NCBI RefSeq assembly: GCF_035918015.1
Contig: NZ_CP109132.1
Location: forward strand, 6,262,001-6,326,000
Source: Streptomyces sp. NBC_01754
GTDB taxonomy: Bacteria > Actinomycetota > Actinomycetes > Streptomycetales > Streptomycetaceae
Length of the DNA stretch: 64,000 nucleotides
Reading direction: 5' to 3'
A program made the translations under genes and the position numbers. Numbering within the stretch: the first letter of the stretch is position 1; each line of letters opens with the position of its first letter. The notes under the pieces were generated by a model. The model did no database searches and had not been told where the DNA came from. It was given only the letters and a program-made list of their open reading frames with translations. Shown piece after piece: positions 34,230 to 43,062 of this stretch.

Positions 34230-34943
34230 ATGAGTGCGCCAGAAAAGCTTCCGAACGCAGGCAAGAAGGCCAAGGACCTCAACGAGGTCATCCGCTACAC
34301 GCTGTGGTCCGTCTTCAAGCTGCGAGATGTGCTTCCCGTCGACCGCGCCGGTTACGCCGACGAGGTCCAGGAGCTGTTCGACCAGCTCGCGGCCAAGGAC
34401 GTCACCGTCCGCGGCACCTACGACGTCTCCGGTCTGCGGGCCGACGCCGATCTGATGATCTGGTGGCACGCCGAGACCTCCGACGCGCTCCAGGAGGCCT
34501 ACAACCTCTTCCGGCGCACCGCGCTCGGCCGCGCGCTGGAACCGGTCTGGTCGAACATGGCCCTGCACCGGCCCGCCGAGTTCAACAAGTCGCACATCCC
34601 GGCCTTCCTCGCCGACGAGGAGCCGCGCGCCTACGTCAGCGTGTACCCCTTCGTGCGCAGCTACGACTGGTACCTGCTGCCGGACGAGGACCGCCGCCGT
34701 ATGCTCGCGGACCACGGCAAGATGGCCCGCGGCTTCCCGGACGTGCGCGCCAACACCGTCCCCGCCTTCTCGCTCGGCGACTACGAGTGGATGCTGGCCT
34801 TCGAGGCGGACGAGCTGTACCGCATCGTCGACCTCATGCGTCACCTGCGGGCCTCCGAGGCGCGGATGCACGTGCGCGAGGAGGTCCCGTTCTACACGGG
34901 CCGCAGGAAGGCGATCGCAGACCTGGTGGCCGGGCTCGCATAG
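34230..34943 (+). CDS. hemQ: Coproheme decarboxylase (chlorite-dismutase family)
   Basis: 237 residues, four bases after cgoX. Also called chdC. Typical sequence: [55 protein letters not shown] (including the Tyr that is radicalised during decarboxylation), [12 protein letters not shown] (proximal haem-ligand His region), [20 protein letters not shown] and EVPFYTGRR. It converts coproheme to haem b, the last step of the coproporphyrin-dependent pathway. With hemE and cgoX here, only ferrochelatase is missing from the late steps in this window. Confidence 0.93.
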   Translation: MSAPEKLPNAGKKAKDLNEVIRYTLWSVFKLRDVLPVDRAGYADEVQELFDQLAAKDVTVRGTYDVSGLRADADLMIWWHAETSDALQEAYNLFRRTALGRALEPVWSNMALHRPAEFNKSHIPAFLADEEPRAYVSVYPFVRSYDWYLLPDEDRRRMLADHGKMARGFPDVRANTVPAFSLGDYEWMLAFEADELYRIVDLMRHLRASEARMHVREEVPFYTGRRKAIADLVAGLA

Positions 34944-35189
34944 CCAGCGTTTCCCGGCCACCCGACCCGGAAGATCAGTTGGCGGGCAACGGCGTGTGAG
35001 ACGCCGCCCGTCGTTCCAGCGACACCGGGTCCGGTTCCGGGAGCACATCGGTTCCGACCGGCGGAGTCCGGTGGCCCGCGGGGGAGTGCGCCATTCCTCC
35101 CCGCGGGCCACCGCCTCCTGCCGGGCGCGGCCGATGTGTCCCGGGCCGCACACCTTCCCGGCACGCCCCCCGGGAGTGCTTCTCAGGTC
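34944..35189. other. Non-coding stretch after hemQ
   Basis: No credible start with a ribosome site on either strand and no clear hairpin. If the small ORF at 35190-35399 is not real, the empty stretch extends to 35395 (452 bases in all). Confidence 0.4.
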
Positions 35190-35399
35190 TCAGGCCAGGC
35201 CGCCGAGCCGGGCGACCTGCCGAGCGGCCGCGCGGCACGGCCTCCGAGCAGCGCCGCCCGCAGAGCGGCCACAGATGGTCACGCGTGGCCGAATCTCGCG
35301 GTTCAGGAGCCCCGCCGCAGCCCCGTCCCGCAGCTCCGCCTCGCCGCCACGGGCGTCGCCGGGCGTCGCCGGGCGGCCGGGGAGCACGAGGAGCCTCAC
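35190..35399 (-). CDS. Possible 69-residue ORF overlapping the DUF692 stop
   Basis: GTG 35399 overlaps the stop of the DUF692 gene (GTGA), the overlap that marks coupled genes elsewhere in this window. The product ([14 protein letters not shown] and on) is Arg/Ala/Gly-rich with no recognised domain, and such composition also arises by chance at this GC content. I treat it as a weak candidate. Confidence 0.2.
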   Translation of the reverse strand: MRLLVLPGRPATPGDARGGEAELRDGAAAGLLNREIRPRVTICGRSAGGAARRPCRAAARQVARLGGLA

Positions 35400-36733
35400 C
35401 GGGCCGACCTCTTCGCGCGGGCGCCGGACAGGACGGTACGTGCCGCCTGTGCCGCCCGGGTGGCGCGCGCCGCCCGGACCAGGCGGGTGGCGCGGCGCGG
35501 CGGCCTGGGTGCCGCCCGTTCCCGCCACCAACGGGTCAGTCCGCGCCGGGCGGCGTCGTCGGCCGGACGCCCCGCGAGGAGCAGGTGCTCCGCGAAGTCC
35601 AGGGCGTCGCGGCGGTAACCGCCCGACAGGGGGCGGGTCCTGGCGTACGCGAGGAACGCCGCACGGTAGCCGTCGCCGAGCGTGCGCGGGAGTTCCGGGG
35701 CGACCTTGGCGACGACGTCGGCCCGCTTGGCCGCCAGGGCGCGTCTCTGCACCGCCAGCCGCCGGTGGTCGAAGCCCTCCGGGGCGGGGGTGCCCGCGAC
35801 CAGGGACGAGAGCAGCGCGGTCTGCGCCACCGCGACCCGCTGCCGGGCACCCGGCACGGCCGCCGGGCGGGGGGAGTACGAGGCGCGCGTCCCGGTGCGG
35901 GCCCCGGTGGCAGCCGCGGCGGCCAGGGTGGCGCGGATCGAGGCGAGTTCACCCGCAAGCTCCTCCGCCGGCGGGAAGGCGTCGTCGCGTTCCAGCAGGA
36001 CGCCCGGCGGGTCCACCCGCGTGCGGAGCTCCGCCAGCACGTCCAGGACGGGGCGCGTCACCGGGTGCGCGTGGGTGTCGTGCCAGACGCCGTCCTTCTC
36101 GACGCCGCCCGCCACATGGACGTACGCGATGGCCTCCACCGGCAGTTCGTCGAGCGCGGCCACGGGATCCTCACCCCGGTTGACGTGGTTGGTGTGCAGG
36201 TTGGCCACGTCGATCAGCAGGCGTACGCCGGTGCGTGCGACCAGCTCCGCCAGGAACTGCCCCTCGGTCAGTTCCTCGTCGGGCCACGCGATCAGCGCGG
36301 CGATGTTCTCCAGGGCGAGCGGTACGGGCAGCGAGTCCTGAGCGATGCGCACGTTCTCGCACAGCACGTCCAGCGCGTCCCAGGTGCGCGGCACCGGCAG
36401 CAGATGGCCCGCCTCCAGCCCCGAGGACGCGGTGAGCGGGCCCCCGGCCCGTACGAAGGCGATGTGCTCCGTCACCAGCGGCGCGCCCAGCAGGGTGGCC
36501 CGCGCGGCCAGCGCGGCGAGGCGGTCCCCGCCTGGCCGGTCCGCCCCGCCCAGGCCCAGGGAGACCCCGTGCGGCACGACGGTGACCCCCCGCTCCCGGA
36601 GCCGTGCCAGTGGACCGGGGAGATGGTCCTCGCAGATGTTCTCCGCCACGGCCTCGACCCAGTCGACGTCCGGCAGCGCCTCGACCGCGTCAGCGATCTC
36701 CGGCCGCCAGCCGATGCCGATTCCCAGCTTCAT
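35396..36733 (-). CDS. DUF692 (MbnB/TglH-like) protein with SCO6045-type C-terminal domain
   Basis: 445 residues, ATG 36733 with GGGGAGGGG before it. The N-terminal TIM-barrel domain (about 1-275) has the DUF692 iron-ligand pattern: [18 protein letters not shown] (His), VTEHIAFV (Glu-His), LALENIAAL (Glu), [11 protein letters not shown] (Asp, His), IAYVHVAGG (His), HDTHAHP and LLERDD. Relatives are mixed-valent iron enzymes that modify Cys in RiPP peptides (MbnB, TglH). Residues 290-405 form a helical domain found with DUF692 in Streptomyces, and the last 45 residues are an Arg/Ala-rich tail. No precursor peptide or partner oxidase is visible nearby, so the substrate is unknown. Confidence 0.82.
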   Translation of the reverse strand: MKLGIGIGWRPEIADAVEALPDVDWVEAVAENICEDHLPGPLARLRERGVTVVPHGVSLGLGGADRPGGDRLAALAARATLLGAPLVTEHIAFVRAGGPLTASSGLEAGHLLPVPRTWDALDVLCENVRIAQDSLPVPLALENIAALIAWPDEELTEGQFLAELVARTGVRLLIDVANLHTNHVNRGEDPVAALDELPVEAIAYVHVAGGVEKDGVWHDTHAHPVTRPVLDVLAELRTRVDPPGVLLERDDAFPPAEELAGELASIRATLAAAAATGARTGTRASYSPRPAAVPGARQRVAVAQTALLSSLVAGTPAPEGFDHRRLAVQRRALAAKRADVVAKVAPELPRTLGDGYRAAFLAYARTRPLSGGYRRDALDFAEHLLLAGRPADDAARRGLTRWWRERAAPRPPRRATRLVRAARATRAAQAARTVLSGARAKRSAR

Positions 36734-36894
36734 GGTGTCCCCTCCCCGCTCGTGCCGGGGTCATGGCCCCGCGGGGCCACGCCGAATCCGAAAGCGGGGA
36801 CGTTCAGAGCTGGATTTGAGGTTCCCGGGGCGGACGTCCCGCCGGACACGGCCCCGCCCGCTCCCCCGGCACCGCTGAACCCGGCCACGGGCCC

Positions 36895-37653
36895 TCAGGA
36901 GCGCCGTCCGCGCGGGAGCGGACACCAGCGGCCGCCGCCCTGGACCACGACGGTCGGTCCGGGCGCGATCTCGGTGAACCCCGCGTCGCGCACCACCGGC
37001 AGCCCGCTGCCGGTCAGTTCGCGCCAGTACCCGGCCTCCGCCACCGTGACCGAGAGCGGGAATCCGGCCTCGCGCCACGCCTCGCGCTCCGTGTCCGACA
37101 GCTCCCACCACGCGAGCTGCGCGCCGTGCCCGGCCTGTGCCATCGTCTTGCCCGCCGACATGTCCAGCTCGGGATTGAGCCAGAGCACCGGCCCGGTCCC
37201 GTCGGGCTCCGGAAGGGGCTCCGGGTCCTCCAGCTCCGTGCCGGACACCTGGAGCTTGGCCAGCTCCCTGGGCCAGCCGTCCAGGGGGACCGGCGGGAAC
37301 ACCCGTACCTCGGCGTGTGCTCCCGTGACCGTGATCCCGGGCAGCGCCGACGCCTTGCGCCACTCGGCGCCGCGCGCCCGGCGCACCACCTTGCGGATCC
37401 GGGCGTCCTCCCAGTCCCGCATCGCCCGCGCCCACTCCCCGTCGTCCAGCGAACGCTCGTCCGAGAGCATCGTGAGCACCGCACGGGCGGCGGTCCGCAC
37501 GGCGTCGGTGCGCGCCGGGGGATCGGTCTTCTCCAGGCGCACCACCAGCGGCAGTACGAACTGAGGTGCCGCGTCGGGGTCGGCCGGTTCCCCGCGGAAG
37601 GGGCTTTCCGCGGTCGTCGCGGGAAGGGGCTCGGGAACGTCGTCGCTGCTCAC
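36895..37653 (-). CDS. Pth2-type peptidyl-tRNA hydrolase-like protein
   Basis: 252 residues from GTG 37653. The N-terminal half (about 30-130) starts PQFVLPLVVRLEKTDPP and is helical with many Arg. The C-terminal part (about 140-250) carries the Pth2-like motif MSAGKTMAQAGHGAQLAWW, followed by FPLSVTVAEAGYW and TVVVQGGGRWCPLP. The Lys and Gln/His positions of Pth2 are kept, but the protein is about twice the length of archaeal Pth2 and the fold order may differ. Peptidyl-tRNA recycling is a family inference; the housekeeping Pth should be elsewhere. Divergent from the AIM24 gene. Confidence 0.65.
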   Translation of the reverse strand: MSSDDVPEPLPATTAESPFRGEPADPDAAPQFVLPLVVRLEKTDPPARTDAVRTAARAVLTMLSDERSLDDGEWARAMRDWEDARIRKVVRRARGAEWRKASALPGITVTGAHAEVRVFPPVPLDGWPRELAKLQVSGTELEDPEPLPEPDGTGPVLWLNPELDMSAGKTMAQAGHGAQLAWWELSDTEREAWREAGFPLSVTVAEAGYWRELTGSGLPVVRDAGFTEIAPGPTVVVQGGGRWCPLPRGRRS

Positions 37654-37725
37654 GGATTCCAGTCTGCCAGGCCGCCGCGCGGCGTCCCTTGGCGGAACGC
37701 GAGTCTCCGGGTGAGGATGCCCGCC

Positions 37726-38403
37726 ATGAAGAGCGACCTGTTTTCCAGCGAGCACATGGCCCAGCAGGCCACCACCCCCGGTATGACCCTGCAGAACGCC
37801 AAGTCCATCAAGTACGCCGTGCACGGCGAGATGCACGCGCGCCAGGGAGCGATGATCGCCTTCCGCGGCGATCTCCGGTTCGAGCGCAAGGGCCAGGGTG
37901 TCGGCGGCATGCTCAAGCGCGCCTTCACCGGTGAGGGCCTGCCGCTCATGGCCGTAAGCGGTCAGGGAGAGGCGTGGTTCGCCCATGAGGCGGCCAACTG
38001 CTTCATCGTGGAGATGGAGCAGGGGGACGTGCTGACCATCAACGGCCGCAACGTCCTGTGCTTCGATCCCACCCTCGCCTACGAGATCAAGACCGTGAAG
38101 GGCGCCGGAATGGCCGGCGGCGGCCTCTTCAACAGCGTCTTCAGCGGCTACGGGAAGCTCGGCCTGATGTGCGACGGCCACCCCATCGTGATCCCGGTGA
38201 CCGCGCGGCAGCCGGTGTACGTCGACACGGACGCGGTCGTCGGCTGGAGCGCCCAGCTGACCACTTCGCTGCACCGGTCCCAGAGCTTCGGTTCGATGGT
38301 GCGTGGCGGGTCGGGCGAGGCGGTCCAGCTGATGCTCCAGGGCGAGGGGTTCGTGATCGTCCGACCCAGCGAGGTCAAGCAGGAGAAAGCGTCGGCGAAT
38401 TGA
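37726..38403 (+). CDS. AIM24-family protein
   Basis: 225 residues from ATG 37726, with GAGG nine bases before (a second ATG lies at 37717). Beta-rich AIM24 fold: SIKYAVHGEMHARQGAMIAFRG, MLKRAFTGEGLPLMAVSGQGEAWFA, GDVLTINGRNVLCFDPTL, LFNSVFSGYGKLGLMCDG and QSFGSMVRGGSGEAVQLMLQGEGFVIV. No signal peptide. The yeast founder is mitochondrial, and bacterial copies are of unknown role, sometimes near stress or TerD-like genes. Here it is immediately coupled to an ABC ATPase-permease. Confidence 0.82.
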   Translation: MKSDLFSSEHMAQQATTPGMTLQNAKSIKYAVHGEMHARQGAMIAFRGDLRFERKGQGVGGMLKRAFTGEGLPLMAVSGQGEAWFAHEAANCFIVEMEQGDVLTINGRNVLCFDPTLAYEIKTVKGAGMAGGGLFNSVFSGYGKLGLMCDGHPIVIPVTARQPVYVDTDAVVGWSAQLTTSLHRSQSFGSMVRGGSGEAVQLMLQGEGFVIVRPSEVKQEKASAN

Positions 38404-40124
38404 TCCTCCACGGGGTGAGCCGCCGTCACGGCCTTCGCGGGGCGTGGGTGCTGCGCGGGGTCGACCTTGTGCTGCCCGCACACACCCTGGTCCGCGTCGA
38501 GGGCGCCAACGGTTCGGGGAAGTCGACGCTGCTGCGGCTGCTCGCGGGCATCGACGCACCGGCCGAGGGACGCGTCACGGAGCGGCCGCGTACGGCTTAC
38601 GTCCCCGAACGCTTCCCCGTCGCACTGCCGTTCACCGCGTCGGGCTACCTCCTGCACATGGGCCGGGTGCATGGATTGGACACGGCTGAGGCGGTCCGGC
38701 GGGCCGATCGGTGGCTGACCCGGTTCGGCGTGGCGGGGCACGCCCGTACGCCGATGGCGGAGCTGTCCAAGGGCACCAGCCAGAAGGTCGCCGTCGCCCA
38801 GGCGCTCCTGGCCGAACCGGAACTCCTGGTCCTCGACGAGGCGTGGACCGGCCTGGACACCGCCGCGCGTGAGGAACTGGACCACGCGGTGACCGAGCGG
38901 GTCGCGGCGGGGACCACCGTCGTCTTCGTCGACCACGATCCGCACCGGCTGGCGGGTTCGGTCGATGTCGCCTACCGGCTCAGTGGGCGGACCCTCATCC
39001 CTGCGCAGGCCGCGCCGCCCGGGCCCCGGCCGGTTCGCCGGGTCCGGATCGAGGCGGTGGGCCCCGCCACCCTGCCGCCGGAGCTGCCCGGTTCCCCGGC
39101 GGTGGAGCGGGACGCGGAGGCGCCGGGGCGGATCCGCCTCACGGTCGCCGCGACCCACTCCGACGATCTCCTCCAGGTTCTTCTCACCGCCCGCTCGCCG
39201 TGGCACATCACGGCGCTCGCCCCCGCGGGGGCGCCGCCGGCCACGGAGACGCCCCCTGGGGACGCCTCCGGACGCGGACAACCCGGGGCTGCGGACACGG
39301 TCCCGGAGCCGGAGGTGCTCCGGGAAGCGCTCGCGGGGCCGGAGGTGGTCACCGGCGGACGCCGCTCCACGTCCGGCGGGACGGAGGCGGGGCACGCCCC
39401 GGGTGCCGCCGCACCTCCGGGAGAGCCCGCGGTCCCCGACGCCCTGGGACACCCGGTACGTGCGCTGATGCGCTGTCAGGCGGCCCTGCTGGCACGATCA
39501 CAGCGCTGGCTAGCGCCTGTCCTCCTGTACGCGGCCTTCCTGGGCGTCGGTGTCCAGGCCGGGCAGCCACTGCTGGACTCGCTCGGCTACGCGGCCGCCG
39601 CTTTGCTGCCCGTCGCAGCCTGGCTGACCCGGCTCTGCGTCAACCAGGAGCCGCCCGCCGCACGGGCCGTCACCACGGCCGCGGCCGGCCCGGTTCGTGT
39701 CCACCTCGCCGCACTGCTCACCGCCCTCGGCTGCACGCTGCTCCTGGGCGGCGCGGCGACCGGTTTCGTGGTGCTGACCGGCGCACCGGTCGCCGACGAC
39801 CGCGTCACCACCGTCCCCGTCCCACCCGCGGCGCTCGCGGGACTGCTCGCCACCGCCTGTTGCGCCTTGCTGGGCACCGCCGTCGGGGCCCTCTGCGCCC
39901 GGCCCGTCCTGCACCGCCGGGGATGGTCGCTCGCGGCCACCGTGCTCGGTGTCCTGCTCGCCCTCGTGGCCGACGGCTCGCCCGTGAAGCACGCCGTGAC
40001 GGACCTGGTGGCCGGGTCGGGTGAGGGCACGGTGCGGATGCCGCTGATGGCGACGGCCGGGGCCCTGCTCGTCGCCGCCGCGGTGGCCGGCGGCACCGCC
40101 CGGCTCGCCGCGCGGCGGGAGTGA
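38400..40124 (+). CDS. ABC transporter: ATPase fused to membrane domain
   Basis: About 574 residues if started at TTG 38400, which overlaps the AIM24 stop and is needed to keep the first strand (LILHGVSRRHG); GTG 38415 is the next choice. ATPase domain (about 1-205): Walker A GANGSGKST, signature LSKGTSQK (Lys for the usual second Gly), Walker B LLVLDEAWTGLD, switch FVDHD. A Gly/Pro/Thr-rich linker (about 215-350) follows, then about six membrane helices (355-570). The ATPase-first order and short membrane part suggest a half-transporter or exporter of unknown substrate. Coupled upstream to AIM24 and downstream to a zinc-ribbon miniprotein. Confidence 0.75.
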   Translation: MILHGVSRRHGLRGAWVLRGVDLVLPAHTLVRVEGANGSGKSTLLRLLAGIDAPAEGRVTERPRTAYVPERFPVALPFTASGYLLHMGRVHGLDTAEAVRRADRWLTRFGVAGHARTPMAELSKGTSQKVAVAQALLAEPELLVLDEAWTGLDTAAREELDHAVTERVAAGTTVVFVDHDPHRLAGSVDVAYRLSGRTLIPAQAAPPGPRPVRRVRIEAVGPATLPPELPGSPAVERDAEAPGRIRLTVAATHSDDLLQVLLTARSPWHITALAPAGAPPATETPPGDASGRGQPGAADTVPEPEVLREALAGPEVVTGGRRSTSGGTEAGHAPGAAAPPGEPAVPDALGHPVRALMRCQAALLARSQRWLAPVLLYAAFLGVGVQAGQPLLDSLGYAAAALLPVAAWLTRLCVNQEPPAARAVTTAAAGPVRVHLAALLTALGCTLLLGGAATGFVVLTGAPVADDRVTTVPVPPAALAGLLATACCALLGTAVGALCARPVLHRRGWSLAATVLGVLLALVADGSPVKHAVTDLVAGSGEGTVRMPLMATAGALLVAAAVAGGTARLAARRE

Positions 40125-40318
40125 GTACGCTCGTACGCATGGACGACGCATACCGCGGGACGCCCGCCCGGCCGCCCGTGACCGGGGACACGGGCGGCCC
40201 GTACGCCGCGTGTGTGCTGTGCCAGGAGCCGACCGGGTACCCGGAGTCGACGAAGGGCGCCACCCTGTGCCCGGTCTGCGCCTGGCAGGAGGCGGGCCGC
40301 ACGGTCTGCTCCGGATGA
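40121..40318 (+). CDS. Zinc-ribbon miniprotein
   Basis: 65 residues from GTG 40121, which overlaps the ABC gene stop (GTGA); ATG 40139 is an alternative start. Two Cys pairs, CVLC and CPVC, about 19 residues apart, are typical of a small zinc ribbon. The rest is Gly/Pro-rich and polar. Coupling to the ABC gene suggests a regulatory or assembly role; no homologue of known function is recognised. Confidence 0.6.
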   Translation: MSTLVRMDDAYRGTPARPPVTGDTGGPYAACVLCQEPTGYPESTKGATLCPVCAWQEAGRTVCSG

Positions 40319-40333
40319 GCGGCGGCGGGGACC

Positions 40334-41218
40334 TCAGCCGCGCATCAGTTCGGAGACCTTCACGAAGCGGTATCCGCGCTCGCGCAGTGCCGGGACGACC
40401 TGGCGTACGGCCTCGTCGGTGACGGGTGCCGCGCTGCGCGTGCAGTGCATGACGACCAGCGAGCCCGGCTCCACCCCGTCCAGCACCTGCTCGGCCACCG
40501 CGTCCGCGTCCGTGGCGAAGGCGTCGCCGCTGACGACGTCCCACTGCACCGCCGTCACACCCGTCGGTGCCAGGGCCTTGCGCGAGGCGTCGTCGTAGCA
40601 GCCGCCGGGGAAGCGGAAGTACGGCACCACCTGACGCGCCCCCGTCTTCCGGATCGCTTCGAAGGCCCGCTCCACCTCGCCGCGCATGGCGCCCTCCTCG
40701 ACGGCCGGCAGCCCGTAGCAGGGGGAGGAGAAGGCGTAGTGGCTGTACGAGTGGTTGGCGATCTCGAAGAGCGGATCGGTGCCGATCGAGCGCGCCTGGG
40801 ACGGGTACTCCTCGGCCCACCGGCCGGTCATGAAGACCGTCGCGGGCACCTTCAGCCGGCGCAGCAGCGCGATCAGCTCCGGATTGTCGAAGTGCTCGCC
40901 GGCGTCGGCACGCGGCCCCTGATCCGCCGTCATGTCCGCGTCGAAGGTGAGCGCCACGACCTTGCCGTCCCGCCCCGGGGAGCCGGAACCGGAACCGGCC
41001 GGTGCCCGGCGTTCGAACACCGGGGTCAGGCCGGCCGGCCCGGGGGCCGGCGTGGGCGGCTTCTCCACCCGCTCCGGAGCGGCCTTCGCAGCCGGGCCCG
41101 GGCTCGCCCGGGGCGGCGCCGGGGTCTCGGTACGGGTGGCCTCCGGGCCGCCGCAGCCCGTGAGGGCCAACCCGCCCAGAATGGCCAGTGCTGTCATCGT
41201 ACGAACCGATTTGATCAC
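40334..41218 (-). CDS. Polysaccharide deacetylase-family lipoprotein (NodB domain)
   Basis: 294 residues from GTG 41218; no clear ribosome site. Lipoprotein signal with lipobox LTGC (Cys 22), then a Pro/Ala-rich spacer to about 75. NodB homology domain (about 85-290): ALTFDADMT, HSYSHYAF (metal-binding HxxxH), RFPGGCYDD, VQWDVVSGDAF and GSLVVMHCT. The first motif reads FDAD rather than the usual FDDG, so the catalytic-base Asp is altered while one metal Asp remains. It would act on a cell-surface glycan. Ends 15 bases from the convergent zinc-ribbon stop. Confidence 0.82.
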   Translation of the reverse strand: MIKSVRTMTALAILGGLALTGCGGPEATRTETPAPPRASPGPAAKAAPERVEKPPTPAPGPAGLTPVFERRAPAGSGSGSPGRDGKVVALTFDADMTADQGPRADAGEHFDNPELIALLRRLKVPATVFMTGRWAEEYPSQARSIGTDPLFEIANHSYSHYAFSSPCYGLPAVEEGAMRGEVERAFEAIRKTGARQVVPYFRFPGGCYDDASRKALAPTGVTAVQWDVVSGDAFATDADAVAEQVLDGVEPGSLVVMHCTRSAAPVTDEAVRQVVPALRERGYRFVKVSELMRG

Positions 41219-41294
41219 TGAAGGACGTTAGCTGACGGCCCGTCGTTCTACGGTCGCGGCGCTCCGGCGGACCCCGGGGGCCGCGATCCGTCGT

Positions 41295-42689
41295 TCAGCG
41301 CCAGGGCCCCGTCACCGCGAAGGTGGTCCCCGGGGTGTAGCAGTTCACGTACATCGTGGCGCCGTCCGGCGAGAACGTGACCCCGGCGAACTCACCCCAC
41401 TCGGGCTCCTCGGCGGTCCCGATGTTCTGCCGGCCCCGGGCCATCGGGTAGACCTCGCCGTGCCGTGTCACCCCGAACACGTGCTGCGCGCCGCCGCCGT
41501 CCTCGCACACCATCAGACCGCCGCCGGTGGCCAGGCAGATGTTGTCCGGGGACTCGCCGGGCAGGTCGATGTCCGTGTCCGGACCGAAGACGACCACCAG
41601 GGTCAGCCGGCGCCGACCGGGTTCGTACCGCCACACCTGTCCGAAGTGGTCGGCCGCCGAACCCTCGGCGCTGCGCGCGAAGCTGGAGACGAAGTAGACC
41701 GACGAGCCGCCCCAGTAGCACCCCTCCAGCTTCTGGGCGTGCGTGATCCCCCGGTGGCCGAAGTCCTGGAACCGGATCGGTGTGCCGGAGGCCTGTGGAT
41801 CCGGTACCGGCACCCACTCGATCCGGTCGAAGCCCGTGCCGGGCTCCTGGACGGTCGAGAGGTCCGGCACCCCGGGGACGCGCATGGCCTCCAGCGTGCC
41901 GCCGGCCCGCAGCGAGCCCGTCCCGCCCAGCGGCTTCTCGGGGAGGAAGCGGTAGAACAGGCCGAACGGGTGCTCGAAGGCGTCCTCGGTCTCGTACACG
42001 ATGCCGTTCCCCGGATCGACCGCGACCGCTTCGTGCTGGAAGCGGCCCATCGCGGTCAGCGGCACCGCACCGGTGCGGTGCGGGTCGGCACCGTCCACCT
42101 CGAAGACGAACCCGTGGTCCTTGGTGTACCCGCTGGTGCCGGCCCTGTCCTCGGTCTCCTCGCAGGTGAGCCAGGTGTTCCACGGAGTACGACCGCCCGC
42201 GCAGTTGACCGCCGTACCCGCGATCGCGACACGCTCACCCAGGACGTGGCCCCGGCCGTCGAGTTCCAGGGCCGTACAGCCGCCCTTGCCGGCCGGGTCG
42301 TAGGTGAGGCCCTCGACCACGGGGACGCCGATCTCGGCGTAGTCCCGGTTCTCGTGGTTGCGCACCAGATGGGTCCGGCCGCGGCGGCCGGCGAAGGCGG
42401 CCATGCCGTCGTGGTTGCCGGGCACCCGGCCCTCGCCGGAACGCAGCGGGTCCCCCTCCCGTGAGAGGACCCGGTAGCGGAAGCCCCTCGGCAGGTCGAG
42501 CAGGCCGTCGGGGTCGGGCACGAGTGGCCCGTAGCCGCTGTGGCCACGGGCGGCGGAGGTACCGGCGAAGAGCTCGGTGAAGGCCCCGGTGAAGGCGATC
42601 GACGCGGCGGCGGCGCCACTTGTGGCCAGGAGCCGCCGCCGTGTGGCGAGGGGCTGGGGCACGGGCGACGCGTGGGGTGCGGAGGACAT
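41295..42689 (-). CDS. PhoX/DUF839-family phosphatase, Tat-exported
   Basis: 464 residues from ATG 42689, with GGGAG eight bases before. Tat signal TRRRLLATSGAAAASIAF (about 16-33). The body is a PhoX-type propeller: GFRYRVLSREGDPL, VRNHENRD, GGCTALELD, CAGGRTPWNTWLTCEET, KDHGFVFEVD, GRFQHEAVAVDP, YETEDAFEHPFGLFYRF, EGCYWGGSSVYFVSS, PDNICLATGGGLMVCEDG and WGEFAGVTFSPDGATMYVN. These include the calcium/iron ligand residues of alkaline phosphatase PhoX. It likely releases phosphate from organic esters outside the cell. No PHO box was identified in the 373-base upstream gap. Confidence 0.88.
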   Translation of the reverse strand: MSSAPHASPVPQPLATRRRLLATSGAAAASIAFTGAFTELFAGTSAARGHSGYGPLVPDPDGLLDLPRGFRYRVLSREGDPLRSGEGRVPGNHDGMAAFAGRRGRTHLVRNHENRDYAEIGVPVVEGLTYDPAGKGGCTALELDGRGHVLGERVAIAGTAVNCAGGRTPWNTWLTCEETEDRAGTSGYTKDHGFVFEVDGADPHRTGAVPLTAMGRFQHEAVAVDPGNGIVYETEDAFEHPFGLFYRFLPEKPLGGTGSLRAGGTLEAMRVPGVPDLSTVQEPGTGFDRIEWVPVPDPQASGTPIRFQDFGHRGITHAQKLEGCYWGGSSVYFVSSFARSAEGSAADHFGQVWRYEPGRRRLTLVVVFGPDTDIDLPGESPDNICLATGGGLMVCEDGGGAQHVFGVTRHGEVYPMARGRQNIGTAEEPEWGEFAGVTFSPDGATMYVNCYTPGTTFAVTGPWR

Positions 42690-43062
42690 GAGGCGACTCC
42701 CTGTGGGGGGACATGATGACGTGACATCGCCAGCAGCCCTGCCCGGTCGGGACTCCGGGGGAACGTCCTCACGGTCACGGTCCGTCTTCCGGCCCGGCGA
42801 CACGCGGGAGCGGCAACGGTTCGTGCCGGGTCGCGACACCCGCGTCTCCTCCGTCGCCCGTGCCCGACCGGCCGGCCCGTGAGACGCAAGCGACGACGCA
42901 GCGGGGAGCGACGAGGAATCCGGGTGGGTCGCGGGAGCATCCGCGAGGGCCGAAGACGGGCACGGTACCCGGCCGCGCCCGCGCCACGCGCCCCCGAACG
43001 GGCCCGGACGCACGTGTCCCCCGGGACGGCACCCGCCGTCCCGGGGGACACGTACGGAAGGA
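42690..43062. other. Intergenic stretch upstream of the PhoX gene
   Basis: 373 bases between two minus-strand genes. It contains the PhoX ribosome site and presumably its promoter, plus the OsmC terminator at the far end. GC-rich open frames are present but none has a good start; I see no further feature. Confidence 0.5.
43012..43053 (-). terminator. Terminator after OsmC gene
   Basis: Perfect 19-bp inverted repeat (43012-43030 with 43035-43053) and a four-base loop, ten bases past the OsmC stop on the minus strand. Confidence 0.8.

Noticed and set aside
36895..38559. Extending the Pth2-like gene upstream to about 38559.
   Set aside because: The extra part is antisense to AIM24, and conserved sequence starts at GTG 37653.
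42690..43011. Small ORFs in the gap upstream of the PhoX gene.
   Set aside because: Arg/Pro/Gly-rich frames without a ribosome site, typical of non-coding high-GC DNA.
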